Shown here: positions 53,734-62,376 of the stretch, piece by piece | How positions within the stretch are numbered: position 1 is the stretch's first letter | Layout of the letters: every line of letters begins with the position of its first letter | Assembly (NCBI RefSeq): GCF_024170285.1 | Contig: NZ_JALJXV010000008.1 | Coordinates: 1 to 64,000 of the forward strand | From: Natronocella acetinitrilica | GTDB taxonomy: Bacteria > Pseudomonadota > Gammaproteobacteria > Nitrococcales > Aquisalimonadaceae | Length of the DNA: 64,000 nucleotides | Direction of reading: 5' to 3' | Notes under the pieces: model-generated | Databases searched by the model: none | What the model was told of the DNA's origin: nothing | What the model saw: the letters and a program-made list of their open reading frames with translations, nothing else | Position numbers and translations under genes: made by a program

Positions 53734-55575
53734 CTATGCTGTGGCGCGTGACGCTTTCTTGCGCTCGTGCTCCTTCAGCAGTTTCTTGCGGATGCGGATT
53801 GACTCGGGCGTCACTTCCACCAGTTCATCGTCGTCGATGAATTCCAGCGCCTGCTCCAGTGACATCCTGATCGGCGGCGTCAACAGTATGTTTTCGTCGC
53901 TGCCAGCCGCACGGATATTGGTGAGCTGCTTGGCCTTCAGCGGATTGACCACCAGGTCGTTGCCCCGGGAATGGATGCCGATGCACATCCCTTCGTAGAC
54001 GGTTTCACCATGTTCGACAAACAGTTTGCCCCGCTCCTGCAGGTTGAACAGGGCGTAGGCCAGTACCTTGCCGGGGCCATTGGCAATCATCACGCCGTTG
54101 ATGCGCTGGCCGTAATCGCCTGGTTTGACCGGCCCGTAATGATCAAAAACATGGTAGAGCAGGCCGGTACCGGAGGTTGCCGTGAGGAACTCCGTGCGAA
54201 AACCGATGAGGCCTCGCGCGGGCATCATGTAGTCCAGCCGGACGCGGCCCTGCCCGTCGGGATTCATGGCCTGCATCTCACCACCGCGCGCGCCAAGTTT
54301 TTCCATAACGGCGCCCTGGTGCTGTTCTTCAACGTCAACGGTGAGGCGTTCGAAGGGCTCCTGGCGCACGCCGTCCACGATCTGCTGGATGACCTCGGGC
54401 CGGGAGACGCCGAGTTCATAGCCTTCACGGCGCATGTTCTCGATGAGAACAGAGAGGTGCAGCTCACCACGGCCGGAGACGCGGAACTTGTCCGGATCGT
54501 CGGTCTCCTCGACGCGCAGCGCCACGTTGTGCACCAGCTCGCGTTGCAGGCGCTCACGGATCTGCCGGGAGGTTACGTACTTGCCCTCACGGCCGGCCAG
54601 TGGCGAGGTGTTGACCTGAAAGGTCATGCTCACCGTGGGCTGGTCCACCGTCAGCGGTGGCAGGGCTTCCACTGCATCCGGGTGGCAGAGCGTGTCGGAA
54701 ATGTTGAGTCCGTCGATACCGGTAAAGGCGATGATGTCACCGGCCCGGGCCTCGCTCACCTCGGTGCGATCCAGGCCGAGAAAGCCGAGCACCTGGAGGA
54801 CACGGGCGTTGCGCTTGTTGCCATGGCGATCCACCAGGCTCACCTGGGTATTGGGGCGCACCCGTCCGCGCTTGATCCGGCCGATACCGATGACGCCCAC
54901 ATAGCTGCTGTAGTCCAGGGAACTCACCTGCATCTGGAACGGACCTTCCAGATCCACATCCGGCGTCGGGCAGTGATCGACAATGGCCTGGAACAGAGGC
55001 GTCATGTCGCCTTCGCGTACGTCGTCCTCGGTGCCGGCGTAGCCGTTCAGGGCCGAGGCGTAGATCACCGGGAAGTCCAGCTGCTCGTCGGCGGCACCGA
55101 GCTGGTCGAACAGCTCGAAGGTCTGATCAAGTACCCAGCTCGGCCGTGCACCCGGCCGGTCTACCTTGTTGATGACCACGATGGGGCGCAGGCCCTGTGC
55201 CAGTGCCTTCTGGGTCACGAAGCGCGTCTGGGGCATGGGCCCGTCTACGGCATCCACCAGCAGCAGCACGGAATCGACCATGGACATGACCCGCTCCACC
55301 TCGCCGCCGAAGTCGGCGTGGCCGGGGGTGTCGACGATGTTGATGCGGTAGTCGCGCCAGCGGATCGCGGTGTTTTTCGCGAGGATGGTGATGCCGCGTT
55401 CCTTTTCCAGGTCGTTGGAATCCATGATCCGCTCACCGGCGGCCGCCTTGCCCTCCAGCGTGCCGGACTGCTTGAGCAGCTTGTCCACAAGCGTGGTCTT
55501 GCCATGGTCGACATGGGCGATGATGGCGATATTGCGGAGGTTCTCGATCACGGAATTGGTCCCGGTTTGCGACAT
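53734..55575 (-). CDS. typA: ribosome-binding GTPase TypA/BipA
   Basis: 613 residues. Translational GTPase that binds ribosomes under stress and helps 50S assembly. G1 [10 protein letters not shown]2 ERGITI, G3 DTPGHADF, G4 NKVDR and G5 SALNG are all present, followed by domain II, EF-G-like III/V and the TypA C-terminal domain with [12 protein letters not shown] and [12 protein letters not shown]. The family length is normal. Monocistronic; divergent from sixA across 178 bp. Confidence 0.97.
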   Translation of the reverse strand: MSQTGTNSVIENLRNIAIIAHVDHGKTTLVDKLLKQSGTLEGKAAAGERIMDSNDLEKERGITILAKNTAIRWRDYRINIVDTPGHADFGGEVERVMSMVDSVLLLVDAVDGPMPQTRFVTQKALAQGLRPIVVINKVDRPGARPSWVLDQTFELFDQLGAADEQLDFPVIYASALNGYAGTEDDVREGDMTPLFQAIVDHCPTPDVDLEGPFQMQVSSLDYSSYVGVIGIGRIKRGRVRPNTQVSLVDRHGNKRNARVLQVLGFLGLDRTEVSEARAGDIIAFTGIDGLNISDTLCHPDAVEALPPLTVDQPTVSMTFQVNTSPLAGREGKYVTSRQIRERLQRELVHNVALRVEETDDPDKFRVSGRGELHLSVLIENMRREGYELGVSRPEVIQQIVDGVRQEPFERLTVDVEEQHQGAVMEKLGARGGEMQAMNPDGQGRVRLDYMMPARGLIGFRTEFLTATSGTGLLYHVFDHYGPVKPGDYGQRINGVMIANGPGKVLAYALFNLQERGKLFVEHGETVYEGMCIGIHSRGNDLVVNPLKAKQLTNIRAAGSDENILLTPPIRMSLEQALEFIDDDELVEVTPESIRIRKKLLKEHERKKASRATA

Positions 55576-55753
55576 GGGGTATTGACAGAGCGCGCATTAT
55601 CCGTGTGCAAGCGCAGCAATACAAATGCTTTCAGGTGATTGTGTGAACGTAGCATCCTGCAGCCCCGGGGGCATGACGGGGTATCGACGATAGAAGCCGG
55701 CCGATACAGCGGTTATAGTGCCGGGAACGTGGAGGCAACAGGCGCGGAGACGC

Positions 55754-56260
55754 ATGCAAAGACTCGTTCTCTTCAGACACGGCGTTGCGCAGGATCCTGA
55801 TGCGGGGGTGTCCGATGTGGCCAGGGCGCTCACGGACAAGGGCCGCAAGAAAACCGACAAGGCCGCCCGTGGTCTGGCTTCCATGCTGGGTTCGGTGGAC
55901 GTTCTGGTGAGCAGCCCCCTGTTGCGCGCACTGCAGACCACCGATCTGCTGGAAGAGCAGCTGCATGCAGGAGTGCGGTTGGAGTCCGATCTGCTGGAGC
56001 CCGCCGGCAGCCCGGAAGCGCTGCTGGAATGGGTTGCCGGGCAGGACGCCGAATTGCTTGTCCTGGTAGGCCATGAACCGTTGCTGAATCTGGTGGCTGG
56101 GCTCGCGCTTACCGGCAAGCCCTGCAGCATGCTGGCTTTCAAGAAAGCCGGCGCCTGCCTGTTGGAGTTCCCCGGAAAGGCAGCCCCCGGCACCGGGCTG
56201 CTGCGCTGGCACATGACGCCGGCCCAGGTGCCTCGACCACGCAGCACGGAAGCCGATTGA
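55754..56260 (+). CDS. sixA: phosphohistidine phosphatase SixA
   Basis: 168 residues of the histidine phosphatase superfamily. It dephosphorylates phosphohistidine on signalling/PTS proteins. The catalytic RHG is in RLVLFRHGVAQDPDAG; SSPLLRALQT and the second His in LVGHEPLLN follow. The start MQRLVLF at 55754 has GGAG upstream. The ppx TTG start overlaps its stop, so sixA-ppx form an operon. Confidence 0.92.
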   Translation: MQRLVLFRHGVAQDPDAGVSDVARALTDKGRKKTDKAARGLASMLGSVDVLVSSPLLRALQTTDLLEEQLHAGVRLESDLLEPAGSPEALLEWVAGQDAELLVLVGHEPLLNLVAGLALTGKPCSMLAFKKAGACLLEFPGKAAPGTGLLRWHMTPAQVPRPRSTEAD

Positions 56261-57789
56261 CGCCGCAGATCATGCAGGGCTTCCGTCGCACCCGGCGTGC
56301 GCCGCCCGAGACGGTCGCAGCGGTGGACCTTGGCTCCAACAGCTTTCATATGGTGGTCGCCCGGCGTAACGGCAGCGGGCTGATCGTTATCGACCGCATC
56401 AAGGAAATGGTGCGCCTCGCCGAAGGCCTGTCCAGCGACGGTTGTCTGCATGGTGAGGCACGCGCCCGCGCCCTGGATTGCCTGCAGCGCTTCGGTCAGC
56501 GCCTGCGGGACATGCCCCGCGGCAGCGTGCGGGCCGTGGGCACCAACACCCTCCGACAGCTGCCCGAAGATGGCTTTCTCAGCGAGGCGGAAGAGGCTCT
56601 GGGGCACCCCATCGAGGTGGTGGCGGGAGTCGAGGAGGCCAGGCTGGTCTACGTTGGCGTCGCCCATTCCCTGGCTGACGATGGCGCGGCGCGGCTGGTA
56701 GTGGATATCGGCGGCGGCAGTACCGAACTCATCATTGGCGAGGACAAGCGCGCACGACGCCTGGAAAGCCTCTACATGGGTTGCGTCAGCTTCAGTCAAC
56801 GCTACTTCCCGGATGACAGATACAACCGATCCGCCTGGCGCCGTGCCGAGGAAGCCGCCCTCATGGAGCTTGAACCGGTAACGCCGGATTACCGTGAAGG
56901 ACACTGGCAGACGGCAATCGGGACATCCGGCACCATTCGTGCCGTGCAGGCAGTCGCCCAGGCCGAGGGCTGGTGTGACGATGACCTCTCCCGCAACGCG
57001 CTGCACCGGGTTCGCGATGCGATTCTTGAGTCGCGAACCCGGGGCAAACTCAAACTTGCCGGCCTGGCGGCAGATCGCCGGCCTGTCTTTGCCGGCGGGG
57101 TGGCTGTGCTGTGCGCGGTGTTCGAGGCCCTGGGCATTCAGCGCATGCGCATCTCCGATGGTGCGTTGCGTGAAGGCCTGCTGTATGACCTGTTGGGCCG
57201 AATCGAGGACGCTGACAGTCGCGACGCCAGTGTTCGCAATCTGGCAGAACGCTACCATGTGGAGCGGCAGCAGGCCGAACGGGTCAAGCAGACTGCTCTG
57301 GCATTGTTCGCCGAGGCGGCAGAGGTGTGGGACCTGGGCGATGAACACGCCCAGCTGCTCGCCTGGGCGGCCGAGTTGCACGAAATCGGCCTCGACATCG
57401 CCCACAGCCAGTATCACAAGCACAGTGAATATATCGCCCGGAATGCGGATATGGCCGGGTTTTCACGGCAAAACCAGGCAGCACTGGCCACGCTCATCCG
57501 CTGCCATCGCAGAAAGCTCCAGCGCAGCCTGTTCGAGACGCTACCGGAGCGGGATCGCCCGGCGCTCCTGCGTCTCTCGGTGTTACTGCGGCTTGCCGTC
57601 GTGCTGAACCGTGGCCGCAATGCGGACGGCCCGCCCCAGCCACGACTGCGCATCGATGACGCGCATATTCATTTGCAGTTGTCGCCGAGCTGGCTGGACG
57701 CCCACCCCCTGACCATGGCGGACCTTCAGGAAGAGGCCCGTCAACTGGAGGGCGGTGGCTTTGCGCTGGCCGTCGAGCGCGCTGGCTAG
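56257..57789 (+). CDS. ppx: exopolyphosphatase (Ppx/GppA family)
   Basis: 510 residues. It hydrolyses terminal phosphate from inorganic polyphosphate. ASKHA-type phosphate-binding motifs: VAAVDLGSNSFHMVVA (about 21-36) and VVDIGGGSTELIIGE (about 148-162), GTSGTIRA, and a C-terminal HD-like domain with AAELHEIGLDIAHSQYHKHSEYI. TTG at 56257 is taken as start, with GGAAG upstream; ATG at 56272 is possible. It is convergent with ppk1 (7-bp gap), pairing degradation and synthesis of polyphosphate. Confidence 0.94.
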   Translation: MTPQIMQGFRRTRRAPPETVAAVDLGSNSFHMVVARRNGSGLIVIDRIKEMVRLAEGLSSDGCLHGEARARALDCLQRFGQRLRDMPRGSVRAVGTNTLRQLPEDGFLSEAEEALGHPIEVVAGVEEARLVYVGVAHSLADDGAARLVVDIGGGSTELIIGEDKRARRLESLYMGCVSFSQRYFPDDRYNRSAWRRAEEAALMELEPVTPDYREGHWQTAIGTSGTIRAVQAVAQAEGWCDDDLSRNALHRVRDAILESRTRGKLKLAGLAADRRPVFAGGVAVLCAVFEALGIQRMRISDGALREGLLYDLLGRIEDADSRDASVRNLAERYHVERQQAERVKQTALALFAEAAEVWDLGDEHAQLLAWAAELHEIGLDIAHSQYHKHSEYIARNADMAGFSRQNQAALATLIRCHRRKLQRSLFETLPERDRPALLRLSVLLRLAVVLNRGRNADGPPQPRLRIDDAHIHLQLSPSWLDAHPLTMADLQEEARQLEGGGFALAVERAG

Positions 57790-57796
57790 CTGCGCT

Positions 57797-59872
57797 TCAG
57801 GCCCGCTCCGCCAGTCTCTCCAGTAGTGCCGCCTGGGAGGAATAGGCTGGCGCCTCGCCGGGCTGCCCACGAACGTACTCCCCGTCCCGGTTCATGATCC
57901 AGGCCTGGGTGTTGTCCCGCAGATAGGTGTGCAGGTCTTCCAGTACCGTCTCCTGCAGCGATGCGTCCTCCACCGGGAAGGCAACCTCCACCCGGCGGAA
58001 GAAATTCCGTTCCATCCAGTCCGCGCTGGAGAGGTACATCCTGGGCTCGCCTGCATTCTGGAAATAGAACACCCGCGTATGTTCCAGAAAGCGACCGATG
58101 ATCGAACGCACCCGGATGTTCTCGGAGACGCCCGGAATACCCGGCCGCAGGCTGCACATGCCGCGCACGATCAGATCAATCTCTACGCCCTCGCAGGATG
58201 CGCTGTAGAGGGCCTGAATGATGCGGGGCTCCACCAGCGAGTTGACCTTGATGATGATGCGCCCGCCGACGCCGGCGTGGGCGTGCTCCTGCTCCTGGGC
58301 GATGAACTCCAGCATGCGGTCGAAGAGGGTAAAGGGCGATTCCAGCAGCTTGTTCAGCCTGTGAACCTTGCCCAGGCTGGTGAGCTGCAGAAAGATCTTG
58401 TGTACGTCCTCGCCGATGTCATCGTCGGCGGTGAGCATGCCGTAGTCCGTGTACAGGCGGGCGGTGCGCGAGTGGTAGTTGCCAGTCCCCAGGTGCATGT
58501 AGTTGCGCAGCACATTGTTCTCGCGGCGGACCACCAGCACCATCTTGGCGTGGGTCTTGTGGCCCACAACGCCGTAAACCACGTGGGCGCCCGCCTCCTG
58601 CAGCCGGTTGGCGAGCTGGATATTGGCTTCCTCGTCAAAGCGGGCTCTTATCTCGATGACCACGGTCACTTCCTTGCCGGCCCGCGCCGCCGCGACCAAT
58701 GCATCGACGATGGCGGAGTCGGGACCGGTTCGATACAGGGTCTGCTTGATTGCCAGGACATGGGGATCACGTCCCGCCTGACGAATGAAGTCGATGACCG
58801 GCGCAAACGACTGGAACGGGTGATGCAGCAGCAAGGTGCGCTTGCGGATCAGTGAAAACACGTCAGGGCTGCGCGAGACTTCGGAGGGGATCGCAGGGGT
58901 GAAGGATGGAAAGGTCAGATCCGCGCGGTCGACGCTGTCGCAGATGGCCATCAGACGATTCAGGTTCACCGGGCCGTTGACCTGGTAGAGATCGTCGTCG
59001 CCCAGTTCGAACTCGTCGAGCAGAAAGCGCGCCATATGCTCCGGGCAGTTTGCCGCCACCTCCAGGCGCACCGCATCGCCATAACGCCGCGATTGCAATT
59101 CCCCCTCCATGGCCACCAGCAGGTCGTCCACCTCTTCTTCATCCACGTACAGATCGCTGTTCCGCGTGACCCGGAACTGATAACAGCCCTTCACACGCAT
59201 CCCGGGGAACAGGTCCTCCACAAAGGCGTGGATGATCGAGGATAGAAACACGAAATCATGACTGCCTACAGACACTTCCGGCGGCAAGGGAATGAGCCGT
59301 GGAAGCGAGCGGGGTGCCTGCACGATGGCCATGCCACTGTTGCGGCCGAATGCGTCCTTGCCCTCGAGCTGAACGATGAAGTTCAGGCTCTTGTTGAGGA
59401 TGCGCGGGAACGGGTGGGCGGGATCCAGCCCCAGGGGCGAGAGCACCGGTAGCAGGGAGTCCTCGAAGTACTCACGCAACCAGTGTCGCTGTTCCTCGGT
59501 CCAGTCCCCACGACGAATGAAGCGAATGTCCTCTGCCGCCATGGCAGGTATCAGTTCGTCGTTCAGCACCCGGTACTGTTCATCCACCAGGGCATGGGCG
59601 CGCCTGCCGATCAGGCGCAGGACCTCGAGCGGGGTGCGGTTGTCCGGGCCGGCCTGGGTCGAACCGAGTTCATGGGCCTGTTTCAGTCCGGCGACGCGAA
59701 TCTCGAAGAATTCATCGAGATTGGTGCTGGATATGCACAGGAAGCGTAGTCGTTCGAGCAGCGGTAGCCCGGTGTCCTTGGCCTGTTCCAGCACCCGCGC
59801 ATTGAACTCCAGCAGACTGAGCTGCCGGTTGATGTATAGGTCAGGATGTTTCAGATCGACGGCGTCCATCAT
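57797..59872 (-). CDS. ppk1: polyphosphate kinase PPK1
   Basis: 691 residues. It makes inorganic polyphosphate from ATP. The four PPK domains are evident: N-terminal LYINRQLSLLEFNARVLEQA, the HHPFQSFAPVIDFIRQA segment, the autophosphorylated His in GVVGHKTHAKMVLVVRR, and C-terminal RMYLSSADWMERNFFRRVEVAFP. ATGs at 59872 or 59869. Two PhoB-type boxes lie just upstream, so phosphate-starvation control is likely. Confidence 0.97.
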   Translation of the reverse strand: MMDAVDLKHPDLYINRQLSLLEFNARVLEQAKDTGLPLLERLRFLCISSTNLDEFFEIRVAGLKQAHELGSTQAGPDNRTPLEVLRLIGRRAHALVDEQYRVLNDELIPAMAAEDIRFIRRGDWTEEQRHWLREYFEDSLLPVLSPLGLDPAHPFPRILNKSLNFIVQLEGKDAFGRNSGMAIVQAPRSLPRLIPLPPEVSVGSHDFVFLSSIIHAFVEDLFPGMRVKGCYQFRVTRNSDLYVDEEEVDDLLVAMEGELQSRRYGDAVRLEVAANCPEHMARFLLDEFELGDDDLYQVNGPVNLNRLMAICDSVDRADLTFPSFTPAIPSEVSRSPDVFSLIRKRTLLLHHPFQSFAPVIDFIRQAGRDPHVLAIKQTLYRTGPDSAIVDALVAAARAGKEVTVVIEIRARFDEEANIQLANRLQEAGAHVVYGVVGHKTHAKMVLVVRRENNVLRNYMHLGTGNYHSRTARLYTDYGMLTADDDIGEDVHKIFLQLTSLGKVHRLNKLLESPFTLFDRMLEFIAQEQEHAHAGVGGRIIIKVNSLVEPRIIQALYSASCEGVEIDLIVRGMCSLRPGIPGVSENIRVRSIIGRFLEHTRVFYFQNAGEPRMYLSSADWMERNFFRRVEVAFPVEDASLQETVLEDLHTYLRDNTQAWIMNRDGEYVRGQPGEAPAYSSQAALLERLAERA

Positions 59873-59881
59873 GGTCCGACT

Positions 59882-59899
59882 ATGACAGTTTCGAGACAG
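59882..59899 (-). promoter_or_regulatory. PhoB box, proximal, upstream of ppk1
   Basis: On the minus strand CTGTCTCGAAACTGTCAT: two 7-bp CTGTCAT-like direct repeats with a 4-bp spacer. The second half-site is perfect, the first has two mismatches. It lies 10 bp before the ppk1 start. Confidence 0.6.
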
Positions 59900-59918
59900 C
59901 GCATGCTACTGCAAGGTT

Positions 59919-59936
59919 ATGACAGACCAATGACGG
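59919..59936 (-). promoter_or_regulatory. PhoB box, distal, upstream of ppk1
   Basis: On the minus strand CCGTCATTGGTCTGTCAT: direct repeats of CTGTCAT (one mismatch in the first) with a 4-bp spacer, the canonical Pho-box geometry. A TAGCAT -10-like hexamer follows about 10 bp downstream. Confidence 0.7.
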
Positions 59937-60108
59937 CGTATCGGATGACCGGATCCGGTGCTTTTTTGCCAGTCCATCCCCACGGCCCCATAATGCAGTG
60001 ATGACATAACAAGCGGTCAGCGCTAATCCGGGGTGAAGTCGTGGCGGTCAACCCGGCCCGCGCCCAGGGCGTGGACGATGGCCGAGGGTGGGCAAAGGAG
60101 GTCCGGCG

Positions 60109-61584
60109 ATGACGCAGTCAGACTGGTTCATGATCGTCCCGAGCCCGGCGGGGTCAGCGCTGCTCTGGGGCGGCCTCGTGGTTGTACTCTGCTACTTCGC
60201 GCGAGAGCCGGTACACCGGCTGCTTCGCGCGGCATGTCTGTCTCTGCGTCACGCCTGCAGGGTCCTTTCCCGCACCACTCACAAGGCTGCCGCCTACTGT
60301 CGACGCTGGAGTCGGCATCTGCTGTTGTTGCAGACACGCGCTGACAGCCGCGAGGCCATCCTGCTGGACTTCAACCGCCTGCAGCGCCAGATGCAGCGGG
60401 ATTTCGCCGGACTCCCCTTGCTGAAAGAGCGACTGGCACGGCAGATCTCTTTCATGGAGGAAGACTTCCAGCGCAGTGCTGACGTTCCCCCGGAGCCGCC
60501 GGCCTGGGCGCGGGTGTCGCAGGCCATGTCGGATGGCGGCGATGACCACACGGGTCAGTTGGCCCGCGCGCTGGAGGATATCCGTGACTCCCTGGCGCAA
60601 TACCGGTCCGACGCCAGGGAGGAAATACGGCGTAGCAGTCATCGGCGCTATCTGCTGCTGTATCGGATGATGCCCCGTTGGCGTCGCGTCGAGGCGGTGC
60701 TGGGGGATTTCGATCACCGTCTCGAGCGGGTCGAGCAACGCATCACACAACTGCGTCGGCGTGAGCATGGCTTGCGATCCCAGGCCGACAGCGGGCGTGG
60801 CGCGCGGGTTGGCGCACTGGCCATCGCAACGGTTGGTCGGTTTGTGCTGGCGTTGGTGGCACTGGCTGTGGTGGCCTACGGCATCAGCGTACACACCGCC
60901 ATGCTTCAGGAGCCGCTGGGCCTGGTGCTCGGCGAGCAGCCCTTGCTGAACGGCGTTGCCGCCACCGGAGTGATGATCGGGCTGCTGGTCGTTTTTCAGC
61001 TGGGCTTGGGGCTGCTGGTCTTCGAATCCGCTGGCCTGTCCCGGGTGATCCCCGCCATCGGCACCATGGATATTCGCCAGAGGCGACTTCTGTTCTGGTT
61101 CAGTCTTGTGCCGCTTATGCTGCTCTCGTTCACCGTGGCAGCCATCTATCTGCGCCTGGCGACGGCTGACCTGCTTGCGACCAACCTGCTACTGTCCGCC
61201 GACCTTGTGGAATTGCGGCTGATGCAGGCGGCAATCTACGGGCTTGCACTGGCGTTGCTGCCCCTGGCCCTTGCGGCCGGCGCAATTCCTCTTGGCACCT
61301 TGCTGCGTAGCGCGCGTCCGGCGGGCGTGCTGTTGCTCGCCAGCGTACTTACGGTATTCGCCTTCATTCTGCGGGGCCTGATTACCGCCATCGCCATCGT
61401 CGAGCGGTTGTCGATACAGGTTTACGATCTGCTGATCTTCCTGCCACTGTGGATAGAGGGGTACTTGCGGTCGCGTCGTACGGCACTGGGTCGCGATGAT
61501 GAGGCAGGGCAGCCGGTCGCTGACGCCCATCTGGCAGGGCCCCGCGCAGAACCGATTGCGCATCCATTCAGAGAGCGGGCCTGA
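60109..61584 (+). CDS. polytopic membrane protein with coiled coil, unknown function
   Basis: 491 residues. One N-terminal helix (about 8-28), a long charged, helical, probably coiled-coil cytoplasmic region (about 55-225, rich in Arg/Glu with regular hydrophobic spacing), then six membrane helices (near 235-260, 280-305, 326-350, 371-397, 405-430 and 437-452). I recognise no named family. The ATG at 60109 follows AAAGGAGG; the GTG at 60088 lacks a ribosome site. It is divergent from ppk1, sharing its Pho-box region, and upstream of the TetR gene. A polyphosphate or phosphate link is only positional. Confidence 0.65.
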   Translation: MTQSDWFMIVPSPAGSALLWGGLVVVLCYFAREPVHRLLRAACLSLRHACRVLSRTTHKAAAYCRRWSRHLLLLQTRADSREAILLDFNRLQRQMQRDFAGLPLLKERLARQISFMEEDFQRSADVPPEPPAWARVSQAMSDGGDDHTGQLARALEDIRDSLAQYRSDAREEIRRSSHRRYLLLYRMMPRWRRVEAVLGDFDHRLERVEQRITQLRRREHGLRSQADSGRGARVGALAIATVGRFVLALVALAVVAYGISVHTAMLQEPLGLVLGEQPLLNGVAATGVMIGLLVVFQLGLGLLVFESAGLSRVIPAIGTMDIRQRRLLFWFSLVPLMLLSFTVAAIYLRLATADLLATNLLLSADLVELRLMQAAIYGLALALLPLALAAGAIPLGTLLRSARPAGVLLLASVLTVFAFILRGLITAIAIVERLSIQVYDLLIFLPLWIEGYLRSRRTALGRDDEAGQPVADAHLAGPRAEPIAHPFRERA

Positions 61585-61666
61585 CTCCAGGGAGTCAGTA
61601 CAGGAGTTTCAATTACAGGAGGTTAGGGTGCTTTCGCCAACCGGCGATAGTTGTTCTCAAGACTTG

Positions 61667-61684
61667 CCATACGCATGCGTATGG
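61667..61684. promoter_or_regulatory. TetR operator candidate (autoregulatory)
   Basis: CCATACGCATGCGTATGG is a perfect 18-bp palindrome ending 8 bp before the TetR start codon. The arms match the palindrome at 35427-35444 upstream of the lipase-fadL genes. Confidence 0.65.
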
Positions 61685-61692
61685 TGTAGAAA

Positions 61693-62316
61693 ATGGCTAT
61701 GGTCACGGAAAACACGAAAAAGACCTTGAACGCGGAAGACTGGGCGGATGCCGCCCTGGATGCAGTTGCCGAGGGCGGCCTGGAGGCATTGGCCGTCGAG
61801 CGTCTCGCCCGAACCCTGGGTGTGACCAAGGGCAGCTTCTACTGGCATTTCGAGAACCGGAATGCCCTGTTGAAGGTGGCTCTTGAACGTTGGGAGCGAC
61901 AGCAGACAGAGGACGTCATCGCCCGGGCAGAAGTCGAGCAGGATGCTCGGGCGCGCATCGACCGTTTGTTCAGGGGTGCGGATGGCAGCAAGCGAGCGGG
62001 GCAGTTATATCTCGCGTTTGCGGTTGCCTCGAAGGATCCGCTAGTGGGTTCGGTGGTCAAGCGCGTGAATGAACGCCGCATTCGATTCATGGTGGCCAAT
62101 TACACCGCCATGGGTCTGTCTGCGGAGGATGCCCGCCAGCGGGCGGTTCTAGCCTATTCGGTCTATCTGGGCACGCTCCAGTTACGCCGGGATGCGCCGG
62201 AACTGATCCCCACCGGGCCGGAATTTCACGCATACATGGACTACATCAGCGAGGTGCTGATTCCCGGATTCGAGGCGCGTCACCGTGCCTCGGCGGGGCC
62301 GTTACTCGCCGACTGA
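61693..62316 (+). CDS. TetR/AcrR family transcriptional regulator
   Basis: 207 residues. The N-terminal helix-turn-helix (WADAALDAVAEGGLEALAVERLARTLGVTKGSFYWHFENRNALLKVAL, about 15-60) is a textbook TetR domain; the C-terminal ligand domain is helical. An 18-bp palindrome lies immediately upstream, implying autorepression. fadE follows 60 bp downstream on the same strand, so a fatty-acyl-CoA or related ligand is plausible. ATGs at 61693 or 61699; no strong ribosome site is visible. Confidence 0.92.
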   Translation: MAMVTENTKKTLNAEDWADAALDAVAEGGLEALAVERLARTLGVTKGSFYWHFENRNALLKVALERWERQQTEDVIARAEVEQDARARIDRLFRGADGSKRAGQLYLAFAVASKDPLVGSVVKRVNERRIRFMVANYTAMGLSAEDARQRAVLAYSVYLGTLQLRRDAPELIPTGPEFHAYMDYISEVLIPGFEARHRASAGPLLAD

Positions 62317-62376
62317 GAACCAGCGGCGTATCGGCAAACCGTTACCGGGCAGCGCCATCGCACGCTGGAGGAGCGT

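Noticed and set aside
53971..55638. 555-codon open frame on the plus strand opposite typA
   Set aside because: Mirror of the conserved GTPase; no family features.
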